64,000 nucleotides of DNA from Corynebacterium halotolerans (GCF_001056295.1 NZ_JVMD01000015.1:310001-374000), one strand, 5' to 3'. Shown: positions 1 through 9,744, counted from the stretch's first letter. Made by a program: numbers and translations. Notes: generated by a model from the sequence alone, not told the origin.

Positions 1-52
1 TGTTCCGGCGGGGAGCCGGGGTTGGTCCATGGTCCGGCAGGTAGCCGGGCCC

Positions 53-103
53 GATGGAAATGGTGCCGTGATTGAAATCGTGCCGCGACCGAAATGGTGC
101 CGC
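53..103. repeat. three tandem 17-bp units
   Basis: Units at 53-69, 70-86 and 87-103 share the core GAAATsGTGCCG. They lie just beyond the xseA stop codon. No start of an xseB gene, which usually follows xseA, is visible between 1 and 118. Confidence 0.6.
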
Positions 104-118
104 CGCGTTCGGGGACGG

Positions 119-1354
119 TCAGTCGGCGGGCTTTACGCCCATGGCCGCCGCAGTAATGGAACCGTCGGCGACGCGGATGCGCAACTGCGAACCCGGGGGA
201 GCCTGCTCGATGGTCGTGACCACCTGGTCCCCGGAGCCGTCGCGCGGCTGCACCTGCACCACGGAGTACCCGCGGGCGAGGGTCGCCGCCGGCCCCAGCG
301 CGGAGACCTTGCCCCGCAATCCCGCGACCATGGATTCCTCGCGCTCGAGGCGCCGGGAAATGGCGCCGCGCAGGCGATCGCGGCCCCGCCCGATGTCCTC
401 GGCCCGGGCCCTGATCGGGGTCATCGGATCCGCCAGCACCGGACGCGAGCGCAGGTCGGAAATGATCCGCGCCTCCCGGTCGACCCACCTGCGCAACGCG
501 GCGGCGGAGCGCGCCCGCAGTTCGTTCAGCCGGTGGCGCTCCTCCTTCACGTCCGGCACCACCCGCTTCGCCGCGTCCGTAGGGGTCGCGGCGCGCAGGT
601 CGGCGACGTGATCGAGCAGCGGATTGTCCGGCTCGTGGCCGATCGCCGAGACCACCGGCGTGGTCGCCCGGCTGACCGCGCGGACCAGGGCCTCGTCCGA
701 AAACGGCAGCAGATCCTCCACGGATCCGCCGCCGCGAGCGATGATGATGACGTCGATGGTCGGGTCCGCATCCAGCCGCTCCAGCGCCGGGATGATCTCG
801 GACACCGCCTTGCCGCCCTGGACGATGGTGTTGACCACCTCGAAATCCACCTCGGGCCAGCGGGCCTGCGACACCGACAGCACATCGCGCTCGGCGGCGG
901 AACCGCGGCCGGTGATCAACCCGATCCTGCGCGGCAGGAACGGCAGAGGACGTTTCAGGCGGGCGTCGAAAAGCCCCTCCGCGGCCAGGGCCACCCGCAA
1001 CCGCTCGATGCGCGCGAGCAGTTCGCCCACGCCCACCGGCCGCCACTGCGTCGCCCACAGGGAAAAGGAACCGCGCCCGGCGTAGAACGCCGGCTTGCCC
1101 AGCATGACCACCCGGTCGCCGGTGCTCAGCGGATGCGCCCGCAGCGACGCGGTGGAACACGTCACCGAGACCGAAGCGTCGGCCTGGGTGTCGCGGAGCG
1201 TCAGATAGGACAGCTTCCAGGTCGGCTTGGAACTGATCTGCGCGATCTCGCCCTCGACCCAGATCTGGCCGAGCTGCTCGATCCAGTCCTTGATCATCTG
1301 GTTCAGGCGGCGGACCTGGACCGGAGCCTCCGGCGTGGTGGTCAACTTCGACAT
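119..1354 (-). CDS. xseA: exodeoxyribonuclease VII large subunit
   Basis: Large, catalytic subunit of exodeoxyribonuclease VII, which with several XseB subunits degrades single-stranded DNA to short oligonucleotides in the cytoplasm. The 411 residues are the usual length. An OB-fold nucleic-acid-binding domain covers about residues 12-105 (VEGEIAQ near 33, conserved SLW near 98). The catalytic core has [13 protein letters not shown] (145-157) and [16 protein letters not shown] (206-221), both family hallmarks. A coiled, Arg-rich C-terminal part follows. It is read 25 nt after the 1380-1883 gene on the same strand, as in mycobacteria. The partner xseB is not in the window. Confidence 0.97.
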   Translation of the reverse strand: MSKLTTTPEAPVQVRRLNQMIKDWIEQLGQIWVEGEIAQISSKPTWKLSYLTLRDTQADASVSVTCSTASLRAHPLSTGDRVVMLGKPAFYAGRGSFSLWATQWRPVGVGELLARIERLRVALAAEGLFDARLKRPLPFLPRRIGLITGRGSAAERDVLSVSQARWPEVDFEVVNTIVQGGKAVSEIIPALERLDADPTIDVIIIARGGGSVEDLLPFSDEALVRAVSRATTPVVSAIGHEPDNPLLDHVADLRAATPTDAAKRVVPDVKEERHRLNELRARSAAALRRWVDREARIISDLRSRPVLADPMTPIRARAEDIGRGRDRLRGAISRRLEREESMVAGLRGKVSALGPAATLARGYSVVQVQPRDGSGDQVVTTIEQAPPGSQLRIRVADGSITAAAMGVKPAD

Positions 1355-1379
1355 GCGGTGATCGTGCCCCCGGATCCCG

Positions 1380-1883
1380 TCAGCCGCGCAGGGCGTTGTC
1401 GAGGAGCGTGCGGAACGCCGGGCGGTCGCCGAGAGTCCGCTCGTGGCGGCTCAGCGCCGACAACTGGACGGCGTCGAGCGTCGGGATCAGGTCCTCCAGG
1501 TCTTCCGCGTCCATCTCGGCGTAACCGACGTCGGCGGCGACCTGGGCGGGCGTCGGCATCTCGTCGGCATGCGCCGCCCTGGCATCCGCCGCGGCCGATG
1601 CCGACCGGCCGGCCGCCGCGCCCGGCTCGACGTCCTCGTCGAACGTCGCCCACGCGGGCTGCTCTTCCACGGGCGTGGACAATTCCTCCAGCACCATGTC
1701 GCCGCGCGCCACCAAGTCCGTGACGTTCTGGCGCGCCCGCATCGCCGACCCGGCGGCCGACGTCAGCGCCTGGCCCGCCAACTGGCCCGGCAGGCGGCGA
1801 AGGCGGTAGGGGAGGCGGAACGCCTCTTCCACGGTGGCGGCGGCGATGCCCGCCGCCAGGCGGATGGGCAACGGTGCGGGCAT
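1380..1883 (-). CDS. lipid droplet-associated protein homologue (Rv1109c-like)
   Basis: A 167-residue protein whose N-terminus ([20 protein letters not shown]) and position between xseA and ispH match the mycobacterial Rv1109c family, labelled lipid droplet-associated in some databases. The N-terminal 60 residues are Ala/Leu/Arg-rich and could form an amphipathic helix that attaches to membrane or lipid. The C-terminal half is acidic with repeated EDL/EMD stretches. A ribosome site (GCAGGAG) lies 7-8 nt before the ATG. A divergent -10 (TACAAT, complement of 1925-1930) probably drives it and xseA. Identity rests on synteny and the N-terminal pattern. The biochemical role is not shown by the sequence. 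Confidence 0.75.
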   Translation of the reverse strand: MPAPLPIRLAAGIAAATVEEAFRLPYRLRRLPGQLAGQALTSAAGSAMRARQNVTDLVARGDMVLEELSTPVEEQPAWATFDEDVEPGAAAGRSASAAADARAAHADEMPTPAQVAADVGYAEMDAEDLEDLIPTLDAVQLSALSRHERTLGDRPAFRTLLDNALRG

Positions 1884-1942
1884 GTCAACACTCCTGCTGT
1901 ACGGGAAAGGATCGCTGTTCGTAGATTGTAGGTGCCTTTGGC

Positions 1943-1948
1943 TAGGGT
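1943..1948 (+). promoter_or_regulatory. ispH -10 hexamer, leaderless layout
   Basis: TAGGGT ends 7 nt before the ATG at 1956, so transcription would begin at or next to the start codon. Confidence 0.6.
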
Positions 1949-1955
1949 GGTGCGC

Positions 1956-2933
1956 ATGACGACAACCTCAACCGACGCAACCGCCGCCGAGAAGAAGGTG
2001 CTGCTGGCCGCCCCGCGCGGGTACTGCGCCGGCGTCGACCGCGCCGTCGAGACCGTGGAAAAGGCGCTCGCCATGCACGGCGCCCCTCTGTACGTGCGCA
2101 AGGAAATCGTGCACAACAAGTACGTGGTCGAGACCCTGGAGGACCAGGGAGTCATCTTCGTGGACGAGACCGACGAGGTCCCCCACGGCGCCAACCTGGT
2201 GTTTTCCGCCCACGGCGTCTCGCCTGCGGTGCACGCCCAGGCCAAGGCGCTGGACCTGCACACCTTCGACGCGACCTGCCCGCTGGTGACGAAGGTCCAC
2301 AACGAAGTCAAGCGCTTCGCCCGCGACGGCTACCAGATCCTCCTCATCGGCCACGAGGGCCACGAGGAAGTCGAGGGCACCGCGGGCGAGGCCCCGGAGC
2401 GCGTGCACCTCATCGACGGCGCCGAGTCGGTCGAGGCCCTCGACTTCGGCCCCGACGACAAGCTCGTGTGGCTGTCGCAGACCACCCTGTCGGTCGACGA
2501 GACCATGGAGATGGTCGACCTGCTCAAGCGGAAGTTCCCCCACATCCAGGACCCGCCGAGCGACGACATCTGCTACGCCACCCAGAACCGCCAGGTCGCC
2601 GTGAAGGCCCTGGCCCCCGAGTGCGACCTGGTCATCGTGGTCGGCTCGCAGAACTCCTCGAACTCCAAGCGCCTGGTCGAGGTCGCGCTGCAGGCCGGCG
2701 CCCGCGACGCGCACCTGGTGGATTACGCGCACCAGATCCAGGAGGAGTGGTTCGACGGCGTCACCACCGTCGGACTGACCTCGGGTGCCTCGGTGCCGGA
2801 GATCCTGGTCAAGGGCGCCCTCGATCACCTCGCCGAGCGCGGTTACGCCGACGTGCGGGAAGTCCGCACCGCCAGCGAGAAGATCGTGTTCTCCCTGCCC
2901 CGCGAGCTGCGCGAGGCCCGCGTCCAGCGCTAG
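1956..2933 (+). CDS. ispH: 4-hydroxy-3-methylbut-2-enyl diphosphate reductase
   Basis: Last enzyme of the MEP pathway: an iron-sulfur enzyme that reduces HMBPP to isopentenyl and dimethylallyl diphosphate in the cytosol. The 325 residues carry the three cluster-binding cysteines in RGYCAGV (C24), DATCPLV and [11 protein letters not shown], the HGVSP loop, and the NSSNSKRL substrate-binding motif. The frame is also open from a GTG at 1932, but the ATG at 1956 is preferred: it sits 7 nt after a TAGGGT hexamer and gives the family's usual N-terminus. The gene is divergent from the xseA pair, as in Mycobacterium. Confidence 0.97.
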   Translation: MTTTSTDATAAEKKVLLAAPRGYCAGVDRAVETVEKALAMHGAPLYVRKEIVHNKYVVETLEDQGVIFVDETDEVPHGANLVFSAHGVSPAVHAQAKALDLHTFDATCPLVTKVHNEVKRFARDGYQILLIGHEGHEEVEGTAGEAPERVHLIDGAESVEALDFGPDDKLVWLSQTTLSVDETMEMVDLLKRKFPHIQDPPSDDICYATQNRQVAVKALAPECDLVIVVGSQNSSNSKRLVEVALQAGARDAHLVDYAHQIQEEWFDGVTTVGLTSGASVPEILVKGALDHLAERGYADVREVRTASEKIVFSLPRELREARVQR

Positions 2934-3028
2934 TTGTTATGTCCCGGTCGGTTGCGAACGCTGCCTACCGGGGCATCGCGGGTCCTGGGGCGGTCCAGTG
3001 CCGGTCGGTGCACCGCCCCTTTACGTAG

Positions 3029-3090
3029 ACCCACCCCGAATGCGCAGACCCACCTGTTACAGCGGGTGGGTCTGCGCATTCGGGGTGGGT
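3029..3090. repeat. 26-bp perfect inverted repeat, copy 1
   Basis: Arms 3029-3054 and 3065-3090 are perfectly complementary around a 10-nt loop. Each arm starts or ends with the ACCCACCCCGAATGCG family of sequence. It lies about 95 bp after ispH. A second copy is at 48612-48673. It could act as a strong terminator or be a dispersed palindromic element. Confidence 0.85.
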
Positions 3091-3178
3091 TAGCTGCGAA
3101 GGTTGCGCCGGCCGGGCCCGATTCGGGGTGGGTTAGCTGCGAAGGTTGCGCCGGCCGGGCCCATTCGGGGTGGGTTAA
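3078..3178. repeat. 43-bp tandem repeat, about 2.3 copies
   Basis: Units begin at 3078, 3121 and 3163 (partial). Each unit opens with ATTCGGGGTGGGTTA, the last part of the 3' arm of the adjacent hairpin, followed by about 28 bp of GCTGCGAAGG-type sequence. The tandem array therefore seems to have grown from the palindromic element. No gene is seen in 2934-3258. Confidence 0.8.
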
Positions 3179-3258
3179 CCGGTGCGTCCAGGCGGGTTGC
3201 GGTGGCAGGGCGGCTCAACCGCCGCAGAAGCCAGTCGCAACGTCACGGAACACGACGG

Positions 3259-4611
3259 CTAGTCGCGCTCGCCGCGCGTGTGGCGCGGGCGTTCGTGGCG
3301 CGGCGGCCATTCCTGCACGGGCCGGCGGCGGGGCGCCGCTTCACGACGCCCATCGCGCCGTTCCGCCTGCCGGTACCGGTCGTCGCGGCGCATGTCTTCC
3401 CGGCCGGGGCGATCGCGCGGATCCATCCGGCGGTCCGCCCGCGGATCTTCGCGGCGGACGGCACGGCGGTCATCGAAGCGGTAATCGCGCATGCCCCGGT
3501 CATCGGCGCGGCCGCGGCGCGGGTCCTCGCGGCGGCGCGCATCACGATGCACGTCGCGGTGATCGGATCGGCCGAAATCCCGGCGATCGTCGATGCGCCG
3601 CGGGTCCTCCCGACGGCGCTGGGGCGGGCGACCGGCGGCCGCGCGCTGCTCCATCATCCGCTGCTCGGCACGGGGATCGCGCCGCCGGACCGGCCGCTCG
3701 GGTGCCTGCGCCGGTTCGCGTTCGGGGCGGCGGCGCTCCTCGGCGGCCGGACGCGGCGGCGGCTCCGGTGCACGCCGGTGTTCCTGCGTGCGGCGGGCCT
3801 CCTGTGCGGCGCGGGCCCGCTCGGCGGCGCGACGGCGCCTCTCCTCGGCGGCCTGGATGATCTCGGACGCGGGCCGTCGTGAAGCGCCCTCGCCCCGCGC
3901 ATGGCGCACGCGCGCTTCGGTCTCCACGTCACGGGCGTGGCGCACTCGGGCTTCCGCCTCCGCGTCTCGCGCGTGGCGTACCCGAGCTTCCGGCGCTCGG
4001 GCTTCCGACATCCGAGTTTCCGACTCCGCACCCCGGGCGTTCCTCACCCGCGCATCCGACTCCGCGACCCGCTTGCGGGCGCGCGTGGCGGAAACCTTCG
4101 TGGACTCCTCGGCCTTCTGCAGGCGGGCGTTGCCGCGGCGGGTTTCCTTCTCCGTCTTGGCGTTGACGCGCGTGATGTCCAGGTACCGCCAGATGGCGAT
4201 GGCCGTGCACACCACCGGGATCGCCGCCATCCAGGGGAAATACTGGACGATGGGATACGCGGCGGTGATCAACCTGGTCTTCGTCGGCGTCGAATCGAGG
4301 GCGCCTCCCACGGACGGATCCGACCAGGAGCCGATCAACCACGCGACGATCGGCGTGAAGATGGTGAACATCAGCGGCTGCTGCGCGACGGTGACGACCA
4401 GGCCCCGGGGATCGACCAGCATCGTGCCGATCACCGCCGCAGCGGCGAAGGCGAGGAGGTACGGCAGGCCGATGTTGCCGGTGGGCAGCGCCGCGACGAT
4501 GCCGATGATCGCGGCCACCACATACAGCAACGGCGGCGCCCAAATGGGCAGCCGCCGTGGCCCGGAACGTCGCGCGGCGTTCGGGTGAGCGGAGGTTGCG
4601 GTATCGGACAC
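3259..4611 (-). CDS. DUF6542 membrane protein with long Arg/Asp-rich tail
   Basis: Homologue by position and N-terminal pattern of mycobacterial Rv1111c, between ispH and ychF. The 450 residues begin with about four hydrophobic segments between residues 20 and 165 (LPIWAPPLLYVVAAIIGIVA first). A charged region follows with 14-residue tandem units of the type EARVRHARDxExE (about 205-245) and then a low-complexity tail of RRED, DRR and RPER runs to the C-terminus. The tail is strongly basic yet Asp-rich and probably disordered; it could bind nucleic acid or acidic partners. The GTG start has a CTGGAGG stretch just upstream and a TAAGGT hexamer 8 nt away. Function unknown. Confidence 0.8.
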   Translation of the reverse strand: MSDTATSAHPNAARRSGPRRLPIWAPPLLYVVAAIIGIVAALPTGNIGLPYLLAFAAAAVIGTMLVDPRGLVVTVAQQPLMFTIFTPIVAWLIGSWSDPSVGGALDSTPTKTRLITAAYPIVQYFPWMAAIPVVCTAIAIWRYLDITRVNAKTEKETRRGNARLQKAEESTKVSATRARKRVAESDARVRNARGAESETRMSEARAPEARVRHARDAEAEARVRHARDVETEARVRHARGEGASRRPASEIIQAAEERRRRAAERARAAQEARRTQEHRRAPEPPPRPAAEERRRPEREPAQAPERPVRRRDPRAEQRMMEQRAAAGRPPQRRREDPRRIDDRRDFGRSDHRDVHRDARRREDPRRGRADDRGMRDYRFDDRRAVRREDPRADRRMDPRDRPGREDMRRDDRYRQAERRDGRREAAPRRRPVQEWPPRHERPRHTRGERD

Positions 4612-4692
4612 GCCTCCAGACCTTACCGCCTGCCGTCCCCCGCGACCGGCAATGGGCGAGAGGCGCGCCGCGGGAATCGCCCCCGGCTGCGG

Positions 4693-6240
4693 TCAGCGGC
4701 GGCGGAAACGTCCCGTCACCGCGTCACCGAGGCGGCCGAAGGCGGTCGTCGTCGGCCCGTCGCCCGGCTTGCCGGCCAGCGGATCGTTCGCCGTCGCGGT
4801 AGTGGGCGCGGGAGCGTCGCCGTCCTTCGGGCCCTCGGCGTCGTCATCGTCGCGCTTGCCGCCCAACCGCAGCGACGCCAGGCGATCGCGCATGGCGCGG
4901 CCGGCGGCCTCGGTCTGCAGGCCGGAGATCGACCCGGCTTCGGTGGCGAACTTGATGTCCGCGGCGGTCTTGTCGCCCGTGCGCAGATCCGTCAGATCGC
5001 CCAGGTAGCGCAGCCACACCGCGAGCACCGCGGCGACCGGCACCGCGAGGAACGCGCCGACGATGCCGAACAGCGTGCCGCCCAACGTCACGGCAAGCAG
5101 CACGATGGCGGCGTGCAGGTTCATGGCGCGGGACTGCAGCATCGGGGAGAGGATGTTGCCCTCGACCTGCTGGACCACGACGATCAGCGCCAGAACCAGC
5201 AGCGCGGTGGTCAGGCCGTTGGCCATCAGCGCCACGACGACGGCGATGAAGCCGGCGGAGACCGCACCGATGATCGGGATGAAGCCCGCGAAGAACGTGA
5301 TCACGGCCAGCACCAGCGCCAGCGGCACGTTGAGCAGCCACAGGCCCAGGCCGATGAAGATCGCGTCGATGAAGGACACGAGCGCCTGGGTGCGGATGAA
5401 TCCGCCCAGGGTGTCCCACGAGCGGGTCAGGACCTCGGTGAGGTGCCAGCCCAGGCGGCGGCCGGCGATGGAACGCAGCCACGGCAGGAACTTGCGGCCG
5501 TCCTTGATGAAGAAGAACGTGAGCACCAGCATGACGAGCAGAGTCACCGTGACGTTGCCGACGACCGTGATGCCCTGCAACACGGTGTTGGCGATGTCGC
5601 CGGAGCGGCGCTGCACCCACGAGGTGGCCTGGTCGAGCAAATCGAGCAGCTGCTCGTCGCGCACGTTGAAGGGCGGCCCCTGCAGCACCTTCTGCAGCTC
5701 CATGATGCCCTGGGTGAACTGGTCCTTCAGGTGGGGCAGCTGGGAGCGCACGGTCGGGGCGATGATGGCGATGACGCCGCTGACGATGGCCACCGCGCCG
5801 AGCAGCGACACCGCCGCGGCGGCGGCATCCGGCCACTTGTGGCGGATGAGGTACGCCGCCGGCGGCCCGAGGACGGTCGCGACGATCAGCGCCAGCAGCA
5901 CGGGCAGGAGCCCGGCCCACACCTTGCCCAGCGCCGTGAAGGCGACGAACAGGGCGGCGCAGACGATGAGGAAGCGCAGGCACCAGCCGGCGAACCAGCG
6001 GGCGCCTTCGCCGATGACGTCGGCGCGGTCGATGGTCTCGCTCTCCGACTCCTCGATCAGGTCGCCGAGCTCCTTCCCGCCCTCCTTGAGGTCCGGGGTG
6101 GACGCGCGGTGCTCGTGCGCGTCGTCCGGCACGGACAGCGCCTGGTCAACGCGCATGGGTTCGGTGCCCAGGACCTCGTCGATCATGTCGCGATCGTCTC
6201 GGGCGTGATTGTCGCCGCGGGTTCCTTCGTCTTTGTTCAC
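4693..6240 (-). CDS. AI-2E family transporter (PerM/YdiK type)
   Basis: Predicted integral membrane transporter of 515 residues from the AI-2E exporter/PerM superfamily, whose members export small molecules or act as ion antiporters; the substrate here is unknown. About eight membrane segments lie between residues 75 and 420. The C-terminal membrane half holds the family-typical GFIPIIGAVSAG and LSPMLQSRAMNLHA stretches. The frame is open from 6282, but the GTG at 6240 is chosen because a CATAAT hexamer (complement of 6247-6252) ends 6 nt upstream, in the leaderless layout common here. Both termini are charged and cytosolic. Confidence 0.88.
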   Translation of the reverse strand: MNKDEGTRGDNHARDDRDMIDEVLGTEPMRVDQALSVPDDAHEHRASTPDLKEGGKELGDLIEESESETIDRADVIGEGARWFAGWCLRFLIVCAALFVAFTALGKVWAGLLPVLLALIVATVLGPPAAYLIRHKWPDAAAAAVSLLGAVAIVSGVIAIIAPTVRSQLPHLKDQFTQGIMELQKVLQGPPFNVRDEQLLDLLDQATSWVQRRSGDIANTVLQGITVVGNVTVTLLVMLVLTFFFIKDGRKFLPWLRSIAGRRLGWHLTEVLTRSWDTLGGFIRTQALVSFIDAIFIGLGLWLLNVPLALVLAVITFFAGFIPIIGAVSAGFIAVVVALMANGLTTALLVLALIVVVQQVEGNILSPMLQSRAMNLHAAIVLLAVTLGGTLFGIVGAFLAVPVAAVLAVWLRYLGDLTDLRTGDKTAADIKFATEAGSISGLQTEAAGRAMRDRLASLRLGGKRDDDDAEGPKDGDAPAPTTATANDPLAGKPGDGPTTTAFGRLGDAVTGRFRRR

Positions 6241-6340
6241 TCTTCCATTATGGGGCAATTCGAACGTCAGTGTCGGGCGCATCGCGACGTTTCACTCGTT
6301 CGTTGAGCAAAATTCACCCCGCACGGGGCCGGGTGACGGC

Positions 6341-6387
6341 GAAAGGGCCGCCGGCGCATGCATCGCGCATGCTCCGGCGGCCCTTTC
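6341..6387 (-). terminator. hairpin after metPS
   Basis: Arms 6341-6354 and 6374-6387 (GAAAGGGCCGCCGG and its complement) pair perfectly, with a further inner GCATG/CATGC pair. It lies between the metS stop and the start of the AI-2E-type gene, so it would end the metPS transcript. Confidence 0.75.
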
Positions 6388-6464
6388 TGGGACCGTGGCC
6401 GGCGCTTCCGCCGACCGTTCGGCGAATCGGGGCCGACACTCGGTCGGCGCTCCGGTGTCCCCGG

Positions 6465-6632
6465 CTACTGCTGCTCGAGCGCGGCGAGTTCCTCGTTGCT
6501 CGTGGCGGCGTACTGGCCGAGTTCGCCGGCGGATTCATCGGGGTTGTTGGACAGGTTGACCAGGGCGGTGACGAAGCCTCCCCAGATGATCACGATGAAC
6601 AGGACCATCATGATGATTGCGATTCCGGACAT
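6465..6632 (-). CDS. metS: methionine/alanine import NSS transporter small subunit
   Basis: A 55-residue single-span membrane protein (IAIIMMVLFIVIIWGGFVTA near residues 4-23, acidic C-terminal tail ending LAALEQQ). Small subunits of this type are needed for activity of the sodium-coupled MetP carrier in Corynebacterium glutamicum. The gene starts 4 nt after the metP stop and is clearly co-transcribed. The frame is open further upstream, but that part overlaps metP and has no family resemblance, so the ATG at 6632 is used. Confidence 0.93.
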   Translation of the reverse strand: MSGIAIIMMVLFIVIIWGGFVTALVNLSNNPDESAGELGQYAATSNEELAALEQQ

Positions 6633-6636
6633 TGCG

Positions 6637-8370
6637 CTACACCTTCCCGCCGCGGTCGATGGGGGAATCCGGCGATGACGCGGCGGTCGCCGTTCCGGGG
6701 GAGCCGCCGACGGTGACGGGGGCACCGTCGGCGTGGGAATTGCCGTCGGCGGGCGAGTTGCCGTTGACGATCGTGTTGCCGTTGGAGCGGTCCTTCTCTC
6801 GGGAGGAGAAACCGACCGGCACGCCGAAGTCCGAGCCGGGCGGGCCGGAAAGGGAGTGGGTGCCGCGCCAGGGGGCGACCGCCATGATGACCGACGACAC
6901 CAGGATGAAGCCGATGACGCCCCAGCCGAAGACGTTGATCTGGATGTCCGAGTAGCCCTCGTAGTTCTCGGCGAGCAGGCCCTTCAGCTCGTTGAACAGG
7001 GTGATGGCGAGCACGATCGGCGTGATGATGAACGTGCAGACCTTCCACAGGACGCCGACGCGGAACGACGAGACGGCGTTGATGTGCAGCGCCAGCTCGT
7101 CGCCGCGGCGGAGGATCCACCCCAGCGAGATCAGCGAGATGATGGCCACGCCGACGATGCCGACGTTGTTGGTGAATTTGTCCATGACGTCCAGGGTCAC
7201 CAGGCCCGAGGTGGTCGGGAACAGGAGCACCGACACGACCGCCATGACGCCGCCGACGGCGAGCACCGCGGGCACGCGCGGCAGGTGCAGCTTGTCCTGC
7301 ACGGCGGAGATGACGACCTCCACCAGCGAGACCAGCGAAGTCAGGCCGGCGATGGCCAGCGAGAGGAAGAACGCCACGCCGAAGATCGGGCCGATGGCGT
7401 CGGGCATCTGCGAGATGACCGCGGGGAACGCGATGAACGCCAGGCCGATGCCGCCGGTGACGACCTCTCCGACCCCGACTCCGGTCTGGGCGGCCATGAA
7501 GCCGAGGGCGGCGAAGACGCCGACGCCGGCGAGGACCTCGAAGGAGGAGTTGGCGAAGCCGGCCACCAGCGCCGAGCCGGTCAGGTTCGAGCGCGGCTTC
7601 AGGTAGGAGGCGTAGGTGAGCATGATGCCGAAGGCGATGGACAGCGAGAAGAAGATCTGGCCGTAGGCGGCGATCCACACCGAGGTGTCCTTAAGGGCGG
7701 CCCAGTTCGGCGTGAAGAAGGCGTCGAGGCCGGCGGTCGCGCCGTCGAGGGTCAGGGTGTAAACGACCACGCCGACGAACAGCACGGCGAGCAGGGGGAT
7801 GAAGACCAGCGCGGTGCGGCCGATGCCCTTGTCCACGCCCAGCGCCAGGATCCCGATGACGATCAGCCACACCACGGCCAGCATGATCGTGATGGGCACC
7901 ACGAAGTCGAAGGACGACAGCGCGTTGGCGTCGAGCTGCAGGAAGTCGCCCATGAAGTGGGTCTCGGGGTCGCTGCCCCACGCCTTGTCGATCGACTTGA
8001 ACGCGTAAATGGCCGCGTAGGCGATGATCACCGCGTAGTAGATGGTGATGAAGAATGCGACGCCGACCTGGATCCAGCCGATCGTCTCCGCCCACGGCTT
8101 GATGCGGCGGAAAACCTTGGGGGCGGAGCCGCGGTAGCGGTGGCCCAGCGCGTAGTCGAGGAACAGCAGCGGGATGCCGGCGGACATCAGCGCGACGATG
8201 TAGGGGATCAGGAAGGCGCCGCCGCCGGATTCGTAGGCGACGTAGGGGAATCGCCAGATGTTGCCCAGCCCGACGGCGGAGCCGATCGCGGCGAAGATGA
8301 ACGCCGCCCGGGTGGAAAACACCTCCCGACCCTGCTTCGTGCCGGCGTGGCCGGTCTTCTGGTTGCTCAT
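6637..8370 (-). CDS. metP: sodium-dependent methionine/alanine transporter
   Basis: Neurotransmitter:sodium symporter family protein of 577 residues with about eleven to twelve membrane spans; imports methionine and alanine with sodium. The NSS signature is clear near the N-terminus: FIFAAIGSAVGLGNIWRFPY with the unwound TM1, then GGGAFLIPY. ATG 8370 is chosen over 8388 because GGAG lies 5 nt before it. The C-terminal 80 residues are polar and Asn/Gly/Asp-rich. A -10-like TAAAAT lies further upstream, near 8410. It forms an operon with metS. No McbR box was found at this promoter. Confidence 0.95.
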   Translation of the reverse strand: MSNQKTGHAGTKQGREVFSTRAAFIFAAIGSAVGLGNIWRFPYVAYESGGGAFLIPYIVALMSAGIPLLFLDYALGHRYRGSAPKVFRRIKPWAETIGWIQVGVAFFITIYYAVIIAYAAIYAFKSIDKAWGSDPETHFMGDFLQLDANALSSFDFVVPITIMLAVVWLIVIGILALGVDKGIGRTALVFIPLLAVLFVGVVVYTLTLDGATAGLDAFFTPNWAALKDTSVWIAAYGQIFFSLSIAFGIMLTYASYLKPRSNLTGSALVAGFANSSFEVLAGVGVFAALGFMAAQTGVGVGEVVTGGIGLAFIAFPAVISQMPDAIGPIFGVAFFLSLAIAGLTSLVSLVEVVISAVQDKLHLPRVPAVLAVGGVMAVVSVLLFPTTSGLVTLDVMDKFTNNVGIVGVAIISLISLGWILRRGDELALHINAVSSFRVGVLWKVCTFIITPIVLAITLFNELKGLLAENYEGYSDIQINVFGWGVIGFILVSSVIMAVAPWRGTHSLSGPPGSDFGVPVGFSSREKDRSNGNTIVNGNSPADGNSHADGAPVTVGGSPGTATAASSPDSPIDRGGKV

Positions 8371-8651
8371 GGTGTCTCCATTTGCCAAGGGGGATAGTTG
8401 GCTGTGATTTTATCAGCCAGACTTAAGGTTGCTGACCTTTTGCCCGGTCGCCCGGGTAAGGACAGCATATGGTTTCGGCGGCCATATTGTAACCCCCGTC
8501 ACACTTTCCGTTCATCTGGCGGTGCGTTTGCGTCCATCCGTGCGTCGTCCCCGGCGTCGGCTTTCGCTTGACGACGCCCACGCGCCACCCCGCAACCGGG
8601 ATCCGGAGTGGGTGGGGGAGACCGGATCGTCGTAAAGCGAAACCGGGGCCG

Positions 8652-8657
8652 TAGGAT
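8652..8657 (+). promoter_or_regulatory. ychF -10 hexamer, leaderless layout
   Basis: TAGGAT ends 7 nt before the GTG at 8665. A GCTTNNCGACG copy in reverse (8628-8638) covers the expected -35 region, and another lies at 8566-8576. Confidence 0.65.
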
Positions 8658-8664
8658 GGGGCGC

Positions 8665-9744
8665 GTGAGCCTTACTCTTGGAATCGTCGGTCTGCCCAAC
8701 GTCGGCAAGTCAACCCTGTTCAATGCGCTGACCCGCAATGACGTGCTCGCCGCGAACTACCCGTTCGCCACCATCGAGCCCAACGTCGGCGTGGTCGAGC
8801 TTCCGGACCCGCGGCTGGAGAAGCTCGCCGAGATCTTCGGCTCCGAGCGGATCCTGCCGGCGACGGTGTCCTTCGTGGACATCGCCGGCATCGTCAAGGG
8901 TGCGTCGGAAGGCGAGGGCCTGGGCAACAAGTTCCTGGCCAACATCCGCGAAGCCGACGCGATCTGCCAGGTCGTGCGCGTCTTCGCCGACGACGACGTC
9001 GTGCACGTCGACGGCAAGGTCGATCCCGCCAGCGACATCGGCGTCATCGAAACCGAGCTGATCCTCGCCGACATCCAGACCATCGAGAAGGCCATCCCGC
9101 GCCTGGAGAAGGAAGCGAAGAAGGACAAGGAGAAGGCCGGCGAGGTCGAGGCCGTCAAGAACGCGCTGGCCGTGCTGGAGGAGGGGCGCACCCTCTTCGC
9201 CGCCAAGGGCGACGTCAACATGGCGGCGCTGCGCGAACTGCACCTGCTCACCGCCAAGCCGTTCCTCTACGTGTTCAACGCCGATGAAGAGGTGCTGGCC
9301 GACGAGGACAAGCGCGCCGAGCTGGCCTCTGCCGTCGAGCCCGCCGACTGCGTGTTCCTCGACGCGAAGGCCGAGTCCGACCTGCTGGAGCTGGACGAGG
9401 AGTCCCGCAACGAGCTGCTCGCCGAGATCGGCCAGACCGAGCCCGGCCTGAACTCCCTGGCCCGCGCCGGTTTCCGCACCCTGGGCCTGCAGACCTACCT
9501 GACCGCCGGGCCGAAGGAATCCCGCGCGTGGACGATCCCGAAGGGCGCCACCGCCCCGCAGGCCGCCGGCGTGATCCACACGGACTTCGAGCGTGGCTTC
9601 ATCAAGGCGGAGATCGTGTCGTTCAACGACCTCGTCGAGTGCGGCTCCATGGCCGAGGCGAAGGCGAAGGGCAAGATCCGCCAGGAGGGCAAGGACTACA
9701 TCATGCACGACGGCGACGTGGTGGAGTTCCGTTTTAACGTGTAG
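8665..9744 (+). CDS. ychF: redox-regulated P-loop ATPase/GTPase YchF (OLA1)
   Basis: Universally conserved Obg-family P-loop protein that prefers ATP and binds ribosomes; acts in stress and translation control. The 359 residues match the family. The P-loop is GLPNVGKS (9-16), the G3-like [20 protein letters not shown] stretch and the NxxE-type base site (FNADEE) follow, and the C-terminal TGS domain ends in [13 protein letters not shown]. The GTG at 8665 fits both the leaderless promoter and the family N-terminus ([15 protein letters not shown]). The last 24 bases are duplicated at 11115-11138. Confidence 0.97.
   Translation: MSLTLGIVGLPNVGKSTLFNALTRNDVLAANYPFATIEPNVGVVELPDPRLEKLAEIFGSERILPATVSFVDIAGIVKGASEGEGLGNKFLANIREADAICQVVRVFADDDVVHVDGKVDPASDIGVIETELILADIQTIEKAIPRLEKEAKKDKEKAGEVEAVKNALAVLEEGRTLFAAKGDVNMAALRELHLLTAKPFLYVFNADEEVLADEDKRAELASAVEPADCVFLDAKAESDLLELDEESRNELLAEIGQTEPGLNSLARAGFRTLGLQTYLTAGPKESRAWTIPKGATAPQAAGVIHTDFERGFIKAEIVSFNDLVECGSMAEAKAKGKIRQEGKDYIMHDGDVVEFRFNV

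Noticed and set aside
3078-3178. CRISPR-like array
   Set aside because: Head-to-tail 43-bp units without spacers.
3901-6306. 801-codon open frame on the plus strand
   Set aside because: Antisense to the DUF6542 and AI-2E-type genes; no recognisable domain.
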